From: a virus
DNA: 28,067 nucleotides
Reading direction: 5' to 3' (one strand)
Virus record (IMG/VR): IMGVR_UViG_3300020578_000343
Coordinates: 1 to 28,067 of that record
Part shown: one piece after another, positions 20,644 to 27,398 of the stretch
Layout: each line of letters begins with the position of its first letter
How positions within the stretch are numbered: position 1 is the stretch's first letter
Notes under the pieces: generated by a model
Told to the model about the DNA's origin: nothing
What the model saw: the letters and a program-made list of their open reading frames with translations, nothing else
Database searches by the model: none
Program-made: the position numbers and the translations under genes

Positions 20644-21320
20644 ACACTTTCACAATTGACACCGGGCTTGCTGACAGACTAGAAAGAGATATTATTATTG
20701 ATTGTAAGCCAAGGTACACATATCTCAGAGATACTGCTGACTACAATTATAGAAACGGTAGCAAAACAGCAGGTGGCCAAAAAATAATAAGATCTCAGGG
20801 ATTCACCAATGGCGTGTATACAATGCTTCGCCATTATCCAATTTATGGGACGTATGAAAAAATGATTGAACGTGATCCAGATTGTGTTCCTGTACAAGCT
20901 CCAAGTATTACAGAGTTGGTATACCAGTTGAGAAATCAATACCTTGATCCTCTATATGATATTGTTCGAGTCTATGTAAACATTATGACAATAGGGGTGG
21001 AGTCGGGTGTAACCACACCCCACTATGATGTGGATGATGAAGAAGCAATAACATTTCTATATTACGTTGTAGATAGCGATGGAGATACGTTTCTCTTTGA
21101 TGAAGAAACTGACAGTATTATTTTTAGGCATCCACCTATAAAGGGGACAGGAATATATTATCCATCAAAAACAGTACATGCAGCCTCTATACCAACAACA
21201 CATGAAATTAGATCGGCCCTTAATATTATTTACAGCAAAAACTACTTTGAAAGAAATGGCAATTACCTTCTGAAAGAACATGATAGACGTAGTAAGCAAC
21301 ATACCAGACCACATCGTTAA
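20640..21320 (+). CDS. 2OG-Fe(II) oxygenase, copy 1 of 3
   Basis: 226 residues. The iron triad H128-x-D130 (TTPHYDVDD) and H180 (TVHAAS), with the 2-oxoglutarate-binding R191 (TTHEIRSALNIIY), is complete in a prolyl-4-hydroxylase-like fold; GDTFLFDE and PPIKGTGIYYPS are typical core strands. These enzymes hydroxylate a substrate using O2 and 2-oxoglutarate. The N-terminus FTIDTGLADRLERDI is like that of copy 3 (IIVNSQLADSVEREI), showing descent by duplication. Starts by ATGA overlap with the methyltransferase gene. Confidence 0.85.
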   Translation: MNTFTIDTGLADRLERDIIIDCKPRYTYLRDTADYNYRNGSKTAGGQKIIRSQGFTNGVYTMLRHYPIYGTYEKMIERDPDCVPVQAPSITELVYQLRNQYLDPLYDIVRVYVNIMTIGVESGVTTPHYDVDDEEAITFLYYVVDSDGDTFLFDEETDSIIFRHPPIKGTGIYYPSKTVHAASIPTTHEIRSALNIIYSKNYFERNGNYLLKEHDRRSKQHTRPHR

Positions 21321-21843
21321 TAATGTAGAACGCTGGATTGTATCGACAAAGATACCATGGTTCTATTTTAACCACACCTTGGGAGATGTGCCAAAGGGTG
21401 ATAGTGAAGTTGAACAAAGTAAGTACATCATAAAAGATCTGCCAAGATTTACCCATTACTTTTACCCCAATTCAAAGACGCCAGATGAAGATAAAAAAAT
21501 TGTAGCGCCACTCTCAGAGTGGTGCATAAAAAATATACTACCACATAACTACGAGGTCAAAAGAGTGATGGGCAACATGACATTATGTGACGGTGACAGT
21601 AGTAAACTGCTAAACATACCCCATGTAGATTCCCACAACAATAATTTTTATTCCTTTTTGTATTACGTTAATACAAGTGATGGCGTTACAGTATTCTTTA
21701 AAGACAGAAAGATTGAACATGAGATCAAACCAATTAAAGGTACTGGTGTGCTTTTTCCATCCAATGTTGTACATGCAGGACAGATTCCTAGTATAAATAA
21801 AACTAGGTATGTGATTAATATTATATTCGGCAAGCGGGATTGA
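21280..21843 (+). CDS. 2OG-Fe(II) oxygenase, copy 2 of 3
   Basis: 187 residues. H115-V-D117 (IPHVDSHN), H165 (VVHAGQIPS) and R176 (KTRYVINIIFG) form the iron and cosubstrate site, with IKGTGVLFPSN between. It overlaps copy 1 by 41 bases. The stop TGA at 21841-21843 lies inside tRNA-Gly(GCC), whose acceptor strand encodes its last residues (KRD). The substrate is unknown; the tandem copies may hydroxylate different positions of one target. Confidence 0.85.
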   Translation: MIDVVSNIPDHIVNNVERWIVSTKIPWFYFNHTLGDVPKGDSEVEQSKYIIKDLPRFTHYFYPNSKTPDEDKKIVAPLSEWCIKNILPHNYEVKRVMGNMTLCDGDSSKLLNIPHVDSHNNNFYSFLYYVNTSDGVTVFFKDRKIEHEIKPIKGTGVLFPSNVVHAGQIPSINKTRYVINIIFGKRD

Positions 21844-21907
21844 TGTAATGGTAGCCTGGGACCTTGCCAAGGTTCGCGCGCGAGTTCGATTCTCGCATCC
21901 CGCTCCA
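21834..21907 (+). tRNA. tRNA-Gly (GCC)
   Basis: Acceptor GCGGGAT/ATCCCGC, anticodon loop TTGCCAA in a GGACC/GGTTC stem, T-loop TTCGATT, discriminator T and encoded CCA. Its first ten bases are also the end of the oxygenase gene. It sits between oxygenase copies 2 and 3. Confidence 0.92.
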
Positions 21908-21921
21908 TTAATGGTGCAACA

Positions 21922-22575
21922 ATGTTTCAGAAAATAATTGTAAATTCTCAATTAGCAGACAGTGTCGAGCGTGAAATTAGTTCAGTGAAGCCTAAGTGGC
22001 AGTATACTTCTAGAACAACAAACTATCCTGAAATAACGAGTAATGAACAGCACAAAAAAGACATTGAGGCTCTAAAACAAAAGTTCAATGTTGAAGATAC
22101 ACAAAAATTTTCTGAGTGTATCTTCAACTCAACAAAGAACCCGCAGCTGCATCGTAGTAAATCTGGCATGCCGGCATCATTCATACAAATGAGAGCCGAT
22201 CCCAATTCACGTTACAATAGGGAATTCCCTAATACAGCTAAGCTCTTAGACCACCTTCAGTCCACATACATTCCAAGAAATTATATTGTAAAAAGATTCC
22301 TAATTAATTTACAAACAATTAGACCAACTTGGGCATTGAACGAAATCCACCCTGATTTTTCAAATTCCGAATTAATAACTATATTATACTATATTAACGA
22401 TAGCGATGGGGATACTTACTTTTTTGAGGGGCAAGAGCTTGCGCATGTTGTTCCACCTGTAAAGGGCACTGCTGCTATGTTTAGATCAAACATGCTGCAC
22501 GCTGGATCTCCTCCAACAAAACACGAAACAAGACTTGTAATTAACTTTTGTTTTGGTCCTAAAGAACAGAGTTGA
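21922..22575 (+). CDS. 2OG-Fe(II) oxygenase, copy 3 of 3
   Basis: 217 residues. H143-P-D145 (EIHPDFSN), H193 (MLHAGSPP) and R204 (HETRLVINF) form the catalytic set; GDTYFFEGQE and VKGTAAMFRSN lie between, parallel to copy 1 (GDTFLFDE, IKGTGIYYPS). The region 55-105 has an insertion absent from copy 2. Its stop TGA is embedded in the TTGACC of the next promoter. Confidence 0.85.
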   Translation: MFQKIIVNSQLADSVEREISSVKPKWQYTSRTTNYPEITSNEQHKKDIEALKQKFNVEDTQKFSECIFNSTKNPQLHRSKSGMPASFIQMRADPNSRYNREFPNTAKLLDHLQSTYIPRNYIVKRFLINLQTIRPTWALNEIHPDFSNSELITILYYINDSDGDTYFFEGQELAHVVPPVKGTAAMFRSNMLHAGSPPTKHETRLVINFCFGPKEQS

Positions 22576-22600
22576 CCTTGTTTGATGTTTATGGTATTAT
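22572..22600 (+). promoter_or_regulatory. Promoter before tRNA-Ser(UGA)
   Basis: TTGACC (22572-22577, overlapping the oxygenase stop), 17-bp spacer, TATTAT (22595-22600). The start would fall a few bases before the tRNA-Ser at 22613. It would also feed the genes that follow. Confidence 0.6.
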
Positions 22601-22612
22601 ACCTCCGAATAG

Positions 22613-22702
22613 GGAAGTGTGGCAGAGCGGTTGATTGCAACAGTCTTGAAAACTGTCGTCTCTTTACGGGGACCGTAGGTTCAAATCCTACCACTTCCGC
22701 CA
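22613..22702 (+). tRNA. tRNA-Ser (UGA)
   Basis: Acceptor GGAAGTG/CACTTCC, anticodon loop CTTGAAA in an ACAGT/ACTGT stem, long variable arm, T-loop TTCAAAT, discriminator G and encoded CCA. Last tRNA of the cluster. Confidence 0.93.
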
Positions 22703-22723
22703 AGTTAAAGATGAGGTAATGTT

Positions 22724-23110
22724 ATGGCTAAAAAGTGGAAAATCTCAACAATCGATAAAAAGTCAATTGTCGACACATGGCTCTTCATTAAAGATAATAA
22801 TGATGAGAAGTGGGCCAAGGTTGAAGAGCATTGGCGATGGGGCTATGTTGTGGTTGAATCGACAAAGAAGCCAAAGATCGGAACCAACGAAGATGGTTTC
22901 AATATCTACGATTATGATGTTTGGGACCAAGAGACAGATGATGGTGTTGGCACATGGTTTACCTACTCTGATTCTGTCCCAGCAGAAGAACAAGCAGAGT
23001 TTGAAAATGCATATTGGGAAGGATTTGATATTCTAGAAAACGCTGGCTGGTTAGATCAAGAGAATGAAAGAGTCTTTATTGGACCGTGCAATGTTGAGCC
23101 CCACAAATGA
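22724..23110 (+). CDS. Acidic conserved phage protein, unknown
   Basis: 128 residues, acidic and tryptophan-rich. WAKVEEHWRWGYVVVEST, FNIYDYDVWDQETDDG and VPAEEQAEFENAYWEG recall an uncharacterised family of T4-like marine phages. Such strongly acidic small proteins sometimes mimic DNA or bind host enzymes; that is only a guess here. Supported by GAGGTAATG upstream and an ATGA overlap with the next gene. Confidence 0.7.
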   Translation: MAKKWKISTIDKKSIVDTWLFIKDNNDEKWAKVEEHWRWGYVVVESTKKPKIGTNEDGFNIYDYDVWDQETDDGVGTWFTYSDSVPAEEQAEFENAYWEGFDILENAGWLDQENERVFIGPCNVEPHK

Positions 23111-23214
23111 ATAAGCCAAAACTAACTTGGGCTAACTTTAAGAAAGACACGTGGCTACAAATCCAGTTAGCTATAATAATTGGTGTTACATTAATTTACT
23201 GGATCATGCTGTGA
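23107..23214 (+). CDS. 35-residue membrane protein
   Basis: Starts at the ATGA overlap and reads MNKPKLTWANFKKDTW followed by one hydrophobic helix (LQIQLAIIIGVTLIYWIML). The stop overlaps the next start (GTGA). The double coupling and clear single span support a real gene. Unknown function. Confidence 0.6.
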   Translation: MNKPKLTWANFKKDTWLQIQLAIIIGVTLIYWIML

Positions 23215-23438
23215 AGACATATATCCATGTCAACCAGCATGTGATACGTTCTAACAAAAAGAACAACGAGTCAGAAGCAGTTATTACAGTTAAAAGAGGC
23301 TCTAAGAACACATACTGTAAGAAAGTAAAAATCTTAGGGCCAAGTGAAGTTATCTATTCTGGTAATGATAAGCCGCTGCTCCCTTGTGGTGCAAGAGTGG
23401 CAGTTGTAACAGAATCAGAAGTTGAAATAGTAGAATGA
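23211..23438 (+). CDS. Conserved small phage protein, unknown
   Basis: 75 residues from the GTG at 23211, coupled to the previous stop; the upstream in-frame GTG at 23151 lies inside the membrane gene. MKTYIHVNQHVIRSN, EAVITVKRGSKNTYCKKVKI, then GPSEVIYS and CGARVAVVTESEVEIVE form a recurrent small beta-rich protein of T4-like marine phages. Function unknown. Confidence 0.75.
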   Translation: MKTYIHVNQHVIRSNKKNNESEAVITVKRGSKNTYCKKVKILGPSEVIYSGNDKPLLPCGARVAVVTESEVEIVE

Positions 23439-23962
23439 AAGTTATTAATTTATTTGGTGGGCCTGGTGTTGGCAAATCTACAGTTGCAGCCGACCTCTTT
23501 GCTATAATGAAGCGTGAAGGCTTTAGTGTAGAGCTAGTGAATGAATATGCTAAAGAGGTTACCTGGGAGGAGCACTTTAATTATTTTGATGATGAGTTTT
23601 ATGTCCTGGCCCACCAAAACAGACGTTTAGTTAGACTAAAGAATAAAGTTGATTATGTAGTTACTGACTCACCAATCTTACTTGGGTTGGCCTACACTTC
23701 ACCTACCTACTACCCTGAATACTTTAGTAAGTTTATCCATGAGGTTTGGAATTCGTATACTAATATAAATGTTGTTATTGAGAGACAAAGTAATGATTAT
23801 ACTAAAACAGGAAGAAATCAGAAGTATGATGAAGCTCTTAACAAAGACAAAATGATGATTGATCTTCTCAATAAAAACAATGATAAATATATAATAACTA
23901 CTCCTGATAGAACAACGAAATACGAAATTCTAGAATATATAAAATATGGCAACAGAAAATAA
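23435..23962 (+). CDS. P-loop ATPase/kinase (AAA_28, NadR-like)
   Basis: 175 residues. Walker A is FGGPGVGKST (7-16). NEYAKEVTW (about 36-44) and DYVVTDSPILLGL (about 73-85, Walker-B-like with DSP) follow, then FSKFIHEVWNSY and an RQSNDYTKTGRNQ lid with arginine. The layout is that of thymidylate-kinase-fold ATPases such as the NadR kinase domain, common in T4-like phages. It probably phosphorylates a nucleoside or ribosyl compound, but the substrate is unknown. ATGA overlap with the gene before. Confidence 0.8.
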   Translation: MKVINLFGGPGVGKSTVAADLFAIMKREGFSVELVNEYAKEVTWEEHFNYFDDEFYVLAHQNRRLVRLKNKVDYVVTDSPILLGLAYTSPTYYPEYFSKFIHEVWNSYTNINVVIERQSNDYTKTGRNQKYDEALNKDKMMIDLLNKNNDKYIITTPDRTTKYEILEYIKYGNRK

Positions 23963-24131
23963 TTCTAACTCAGAAAATACTACTCAGACAAAAGTATCAA
24001 AAAATGATATAACTGGAGATGTCATTCAGACAAAGTTAGCATCTGATACTTATAGACAGAACTGGGAAAAGATTTTTGGTAATAAGAAAAAAAAGAAGAA
24101 TGAACGACGAAGAAATTCTACAAAAGTTTAA
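23946..24131 (+). CDS. Small phage protein, unknown
   Basis: 61 residues. After a polar N-terminus (MATENNSNSENTTQTK) comes DITGDVIQTKLASDTYRQNWEKIFG, a motif I recognise from tiny proteins of T4-like marine phages, and then a lysine/arginine-rich tail (NKKKKKNERRRN). The tail codons double as the ribosome-binding region of the next gene. Function unknown. Confidence 0.7.
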   Translation: MATENNSNSENTTQTKVSKNDITGDVIQTKLASDTYRQNWEKIFGNKKKKKNERRRNSTKV

Positions 24132-24267
24132 CGAACTAGTTAAACAATATGGTAATCAGCTACCAAACCATATTCACGAACCAAAACAATTTTCTCATTA
24201 TGTTAGTCTTGTAGGATGGAATAAAGAACTACAGAGGTTAACCGTTGATTCTAAACCTAGAGGCTAG
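24100..24267 (+). CDS. Small protein of unknown function
   Basis: 55 residues from the ATG at 24100, overlapping the previous gene by 32 bases; a TTG at 24076 is in frame upstream. The AAGAAGA stretch supports the ATG. MNDEEILQKFNELVKQYGNQL suggests one helix. Its stop TAG is directly before the TATAAT of the next promoter. Confidence 0.6.
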   Translation: MNDEEILQKFNELVKQYGNQLPNHIHEPKQFSHYVSLVGWNKELQRLTVDSKPRG

Positions 24268-24273
24268 TATAAT
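24245..24273 (+). promoter_or_regulatory. Sigma70-type promoter for the HNH gene
   Basis: TTGATT (24245-24250), 17-bp spacer, perfect TATAAT (24268-24273). The start near 24280 gives a 26-base leader with TTAGGAG before the GTG at 24306. Confidence 0.65.
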
Positions 24274-24305
24274 AAATATTACATACTGACCATTAGGAGT
24301 TTATT

Positions 24306-24875
24306 GTGTCTCTTGTATTGATTGCTGATAGTGCTGGTACGCCTAAAGATTGGGTTAACTTTGAAACAGCTGTTTGCTATTATGCCAGAAATAAAGTTCT
24401 CTGGGAAGCAGGTTCTCAAATAAGAGAATTTCTTGGCGGTCACAACTATCTTGGCAAGCAATCAAAAATCACGATCTCCTCAATCCTTGGTGTATCAGGA
24501 CCAATCCTCGGTTCTGAATTTTATGATAGAGAGTCAATCTATGCTGATCGTTATGTTCTATATTCACGTGATCGCCACCTTTGTGCTTACTGCGGTAATC
24601 AGTTTCAACCTAAAGAGCTAACTATTGATCATGTCCATCCTCGCTCAAGAGGTGGTAAGAATCTTTGGACGAATGTTGTAGCTGCCTGTAAGCCTTGCAA
24701 CCACAAAAAAGGAAATAAGACACCAGAAGAAGCAAAAATGCACCTTCTCTATGTTCCATATGTTCCTAACATCTTCGAAAAGATGATTCTACGGAATAGG
24801 AAGATCTTGGCTGACCAGATGGAATTCTTGATTGGTAGAATTCCTAAGCATAGTAGAATCTTTCCTGTTCAATGA
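24306..24875 (+). CDS. HNH endonuclease
   Basis: 189 residues from a GTG at 24306, with AGGAG seven bases or so upstream. The nuclease domain has C93-x2-C96 (HLCAYCG), the catalytic D108-H109 and H111 (LTIDHVHPRSRGG), N123 (WTNVVAAC) and C128-x2-C131 (CKPCNHKKG), giving a zinc-bound HNH fold of McrA/5-methylcytosine-endonuclease type. The N-terminal 80 residues are unassigned. It has its own promoter. It may be a homing nuclease or one that cuts host DNA. The stop overlaps the oxygenase start. Confidence 0.88.
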   Translation: MSLVLIADSAGTPKDWVNFETAVCYYARNKVLWEAGSQIREFLGGHNYLGKQSKITISSILGVSGPILGSEFYDRESIYADRYVLYSRDRHLCAYCGNQFQPKELTIDHVHPRSRGGKNLWTNVVAACKPCNHKKGNKTPEEAKMHLLYVPYVPNIFEKMILRNRKILADQMEFLIGRIPKHSRIFPVQ

Positions 24876-25468
24876 AGTTGCCAAATCTTCTTTATAAGAT
24901 TGGAGAGGTTGACGTCTCTACAATTGAGGAACATGTTAACCAACTAACTCAAGAACAATGGATTGAATGGGACCTAAGACAGAATAGGTATAAAGTCCAC
25001 TCTGCCACAGAATCTTATCCATTCCTGTTCTCTGAGTATGGTGAAGAGCCAAAGGAATATAACCATGACACTAATTTATGGAATGTAGTTAAGCCTCTTA
25101 TCGGTAAGCTTGAGAAGTTCTATAATAGAAAAGCTGGAGCAGTTGTCCTGGTTAAGCTCAAGCCAAACACAAATATCATTCCGCACACTGATGGTGGTTG
25201 GTTTGTTGACACACATAGGCTTCATATTCCTATCATTACCAATCCTGGTATCATATTCACTCTTACTAATAAGAGAGTGCATTTGAAGAAAGGGTGGATC
25301 TACGAACTTAACAACCTTGTCCAGCATGGTGTGATCAACCCAACAGACGTTGGTAGAGTCCATTTAATGGTAGACCTTGACCCCAAACACCCACTGAATC
25401 CTGCAATCCAAAAAAGTCCTTTAGAATCAATAGGTTACGAATCGTTAAAAATCAACGAGTTAGTGTAG
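24872..25468 (+). CDS. Aspartyl/asparaginyl beta-hydroxylase-like 2OG oxygenase
   Basis: 198 residues. IIPHTDGGW (H105, D107), VDTHRLHIPIITN, then LVQHGVINPTDVGRVHLMVDL (H152, R162) match the aspartyl/asparaginyl hydroxylase group, distinct from the three oxygenases in the tRNA region. It presumably hydroxylates a peptide or small molecule with 2-oxoglutarate and O2. Its last 16 residues (LESIGYESLKINELV and neighbours) are encoded by two copies of repeat array C, so the regulatory element has shaped or extended the C-terminus. Confidence 0.82.
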   Translation: MKLPNLLYKIGEVDVSTIEEHVNQLTQEQWIEWDLRQNRYKVHSATESYPFLFSEYGEEPKEYNHDTNLWNVVKPLIGKLEKFYNRKAGAVVLVKLKPNTNIIPHTDGGWFVDTHRLHIPIITNPGIIFTLTNKRVHLKKGWIYELNNLVQHGVINPTDVGRVHLMVDLDPKHPLNPAIQKSPLESIGYESLKINELV

Positions 25469-25490
25469 TTACTGTAACTCCTTGATTCTA
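25422..25490 (+). repeat. Repeat array C: two inverted and one direct 17-bp copy
   Basis: TAGAATCAATAGGTTAC (25422-25438, inverted), AAAAATCAACGAGTTAG (25447-25463, inverted, weaker) and GTAACTCCTTGATTCTA (25474-25490, direct). Gaps of 8 and 10 bp, then 4 bp to the -35, are the same as in array B. The outer copies can pair: TAGAATCAA with TTGATTCTA and GTTAC with GTAAC, so a large stem-loop at the end of the oxygenase gene is possible. Confidence 0.85.
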
Positions 25491-25494
25491 CGTG

Positions 25495-25522
25495 TTGTCT
25501 CAATTGACCAATCGCGTATAGT
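25495..25522 (+). promoter_or_regulatory. Sigma70-type promoter C
   Basis: TTGTCT (25495-25500), 16-bp spacer, TATAGT (25517-25522). Its core closely matches promoter A (ATTGACCAA..G.GTATA.TG). The start near 25530 leaves a short leader with AGAGAGGA before the ATG at 25549. Confidence 0.7.
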
Positions 25523-25548
25523 GAGCGACATGAAGAGAGGATTGTACA

Positions 25549-25863
25549 ATGTTGATTGAAAATTATGATTTTGATATGGCTTTGTGTCGTTACGTTGATC
25601 ATCTTCGGAATGACTATAACAAGACAGGTACAGAGGGCAACTTTCAAGTGTCGTTTGATCGTGGTCGTAAGTTTCTGAAGGTTGTATCCAATAGTTGGGG
25701 ATCACGTTCGGTGCATAGTTTTATCTGCATCAAGGAGCATGATGGCTGGAAGTATGGTGACATTCTGAAGGCAGCATCTTGGGCACAACCTGCGAAGAAT
25801 TTTGTTCGCGGTAACGTGCTGAATGTGAATAGCTACAAGAATATTCGGTGGGCTGGTGTTTAA
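25549..25863 (+). CDS. Conserved phage protein of unknown function
   Basis: 104 residues, first gene after promoter C, with a strong ribosome-binding site (AGAGAGGA). GNFQVSFDRGRKFLKVVSN, SVHSFICIKEHDGWKYGDIL and KAASWAQPAKNFVRGNVLN are features I recognise from small proteins of T4-like marine phages. Function unknown. Like the genes after promoter A, it uses more G+C-rich codons than most of the window, as expected for high early expression. Confidence 0.75.
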   Translation: MLIENYDFDMALCRYVDHLRNDYNKTGTEGNFQVSFDRGRKFLKVVSNSWGSRSVHSFICIKEHDGWKYGDILKAASWAQPAKNFVRGNVLNVNSYKNIRWAGV

Positions 25864-26292
25864 ATGTCGTTATGGCGTAAGCGTCAGATCCAGGATAAGG
25901 TTCAAGAAAGTATAAGGAAGGATTACGTTATGTCGTATCGAGAAGCGTTAGAGGCTGCTGGCGCTCAAGTTCTCATGTTTGAACATTTTGGTGACTGGCA
26001 AGGCTCATGGCTTGCGTTAGTCGATTACCAAGGTCAGCGTGGCTGGGTGCAAGGCGCATTTGGTTCTTGTGATCATTGTGACGCATTCCAAGCTGAGTTC
26101 GATTGGGATTCTGACTTTGCATGCGAAGGTGTTCAACAACGTCTTGTGCAGTTTGGTCAATCGTACTTGGATGATTTGCGGTCATCGGCTCAGCTGCTTG
26201 CGCAGTATGATGCTGATGCTCAATGGGATTCTGATTCTGCAGACGCTGCTCTATGGGTTCGAGCTGCTCAAGAACGATATGGAGTTGTGTGA
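25864..26292 (+). CDS. Conserved phage protein with CxxC, unknown
   Basis: 142 residues from the ATG directly after the previous stop. An alternative in-frame ATG at 25930 has a far better AAGGAAGGA ribosome-binding site and would give 120 residues (MSYREALEAAGAQ...), so it may be the true start. The core VLMFEHFGDWQGSWLALVDY, GWVQGAFGSCDHCDAFQAEF resembles a phage protein group of unknown function. The C-terminal part is aspartate-rich with two similar stretches (FDWDSDFA, QWDSDSAD). Confidence 0.72.
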   Translation: MSLWRKRQIQDKVQESIRKDYVMSYREALEAAGAQVLMFEHFGDWQGSWLALVDYQGQRGWVQGAFGSCDHCDAFQAEFDWDSDFACEGVQQRLVQFGQSYLDDLRSSAQLLAQYDADAQWDSDSADAALWVRAAQERYGVV

Positions 26293-26375
26293 TGGAATTC
26301 TTTTGGACAGTATTAGCTGTTATAGTTGGGAGTTATATTTACGACCGTTGGTTCAAGTATAAAGATGGAGAGTAG
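26292..26375 (+). CDS. 27-residue membrane mini-protein
   Basis: Starts on the TGATG overlap with the previous stop: MEFFWTVLAVIVGSYIYDRW then FKYKDGE. One membrane helix followed by a positively charged end. The coupled start is the main support. Its last codons and stop form the left arm of a perfect hairpin. Confidence 0.5.
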   Translation: MEFFWTVLAVIVGSYIYDRWFKYKDGE

Positions 26376-26389
26376 TGTTTACTCTCCAT
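26365..26389 (+). other. Perfect 10-bp hairpin at operon end
   Basis: ATGGAGAGTA (26365-26374) pairs fully with TACTCTCCAT (26380-26389) around GTGTT. No T-run follows, so it is not a standard terminator. It includes the stop codon of the mini-gene and may protect the mRNA end or act as an operator. Confidence 0.5.
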
Positions 26390-26406
26390 GGAAGTTGTAG
26401 TATACT
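26378..26406 (+). promoter_or_regulatory. Possible promoter for the 26413 gene
   Basis: TTTACT (26378-26383) lies in the hairpin's right arm; 17-bp spacer; TATACT (26401-26406). Start codons follow only seven bases after the -10, so a message from it would be nearly leaderless. Confidence 0.35.
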
Positions 26407-26412
26407 TATGTG

Positions 26413-26868
26413 ATGAAAATGTTTATAAAAACACCTAAACACGGTTACCATTACACGCATGTTACCATTAAGAGAATGGTTAAAGATTACAAAGCGAAGT
26501 ATATGGGTCCCTGGGCGTATCGATCAAACGACAAATGGTTTGAAATACCTGTAGATGTTTTTTATTTACCAGATCCCGAAAAATATGGTTCACTTTCTAG
26601 TGGAGAACAGATAACTAATTACCTTGGTATGTATAATATGCCAGGTTATGGTTTATTTACATTGGATGCTAAAAGTGCATTTAGTGTACCTATAATTGGA
26701 ATTAAAACAGAAGACGGTGAGGTTCTTGTAAGTCGCCACAGGCATGATTGTGTTCAGAAAGGACCATACATGATTGATGGTGGTCGTGACTATTTGCGAA
26801 CGACTGGTGGACTAGCAATGGTCAAGGTGACAGTTGTTGATGGTGAATTCCAGTTTGAGGTGTACTAA
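26413..26868 (+). CDS. Conserved phage protein of unknown function
   Basis: 151 residues from the ATG at 26413 (GTG at 26410 and ATG at 26419 are also possible). MFIKTPKHGYHYTHVTIKRM, WFEIPVDVFYLPDPEKYG, then FSVPIIGIKTEDGEVLVSRHRHDC and GGRDYLRTTGG. The arrangement suggests a mixed alpha/beta domain with conserved histidines, but I recognise no characterised family. It overlaps the next gene by one base (TAATG). Confidence 0.7.
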   Translation: MKMFIKTPKHGYHYTHVTIKRMVKDYKAKYMGPWAYRSNDKWFEIPVDVFYLPDPEKYGSLSSGEQITNYLGMYNMPGYGLFTLDAKSAFSVPIIGIKTEDGEVLVSRHRHDCVQKGPYMIDGGRDYLRTTGGLAMVKVTVVDGEFQFEVY

Positions 26869-27098
26869 TGGACAAGAAGATTACAGTTGAACTTGATTGG
26901 GATACGATTGATGGAATCACAACTTGCGCGATGAAGAGCATTCTTGAGAATCTTGAAGTTGATCTCGAGAATCGCAAGGCTGGAACTGGTATTGCTGTCT
27001 TTGACACAAACAAGAAGAAAGACATTGCTGAAATTAAGCGACACATCGATGCATTCAAGACTGTCTTGAAATATTATGGTGAAAATTATGAAAATTGA
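26868..27098 (+). CDS. Conserved small phage protein, unknown
   Basis: 76 residues. ITVELDWDTIDGITTCAMKSILENLEVDLEN followed by KKKDIAEIKRHIDAFKTVLKYYG: two long helices likely to form a coiled hairpin. Similar proteins occur near the ends of small-gene clusters in T4-like marine phages. Function unknown. Confidence 0.75.
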   Translation: MDKKITVELDWDTIDGITTCAMKSILENLEVDLENRKAGTGIAVFDTNKKKDIAEIKRHIDAFKTVLKYYGENYEN

Positions 27099-27204
27099 TA
27101 AGGTTGCATTGATCGCGGTTTTAGTAATCGTGCTTCATTCTACAATTCCGTTGGTAGTCGCTCATGGATTCTATCATGGTTGGCTACTAGAAATGTTTCA
27201 ATGA
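27088..27204 (+). CDS. 38-residue membrane protein
   Basis: Overlaps the previous gene by 11 bases and the next by 4 (ATGA). MKIDKVALIAVLVIVLHSTI, then PLVVAHGFYHGWLLEMFQ: a charged start followed by a long hydrophobic segment, probably one inner-membrane span. Unknown function. Confidence 0.55.
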   Translation: MKIDKVALIAVLVIVLHSTIPLVVAHGFYHGWLLEMFQ

Positions 27205-27398
27205 GTGATCTTGTTCGCATGACACCAGAGACAATCTGGCACTTCACCTGCGATTCTTGTAAGAATTGGTGGAGCATTAGTTCAGTTGGATCTGGGTGGA
27301 AACCAAGAAAACTTTTCTGCCCTCATTGCGGACACAAACACACATACGAACATTCATCAGTTGAATCTCAACTAGTTGATTCTGGTGATTACACATAA
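27201..27398 (+). CDS. Zinc-ribbon protein
   Basis: 65 residues from the ATG at 27201, coupled to the previous stop. Cysteine pairs FTCDSCKNWW and LFCPHCGHKH (CxxC...CxxC about 20 residues apart) give a small zinc ribbon, with few other features. Such ribbons bind nucleic acid or partner proteins; the role here is unknown. Confidence 0.75.
   Translation: MSDLVRMTPETIWHFTCDSCKNWWSISSVGSGWKPRKLFCPHCGHKHTYEHSSVESQLVDSGDYT

Noticed and set aside
25530-25559. ATG at the expected start of transcript C (MKRGLYNVD)
   Set aside because: Nine codons only; the purine run inside it is better explained as the ribosome-binding site of the ATG at 25549.
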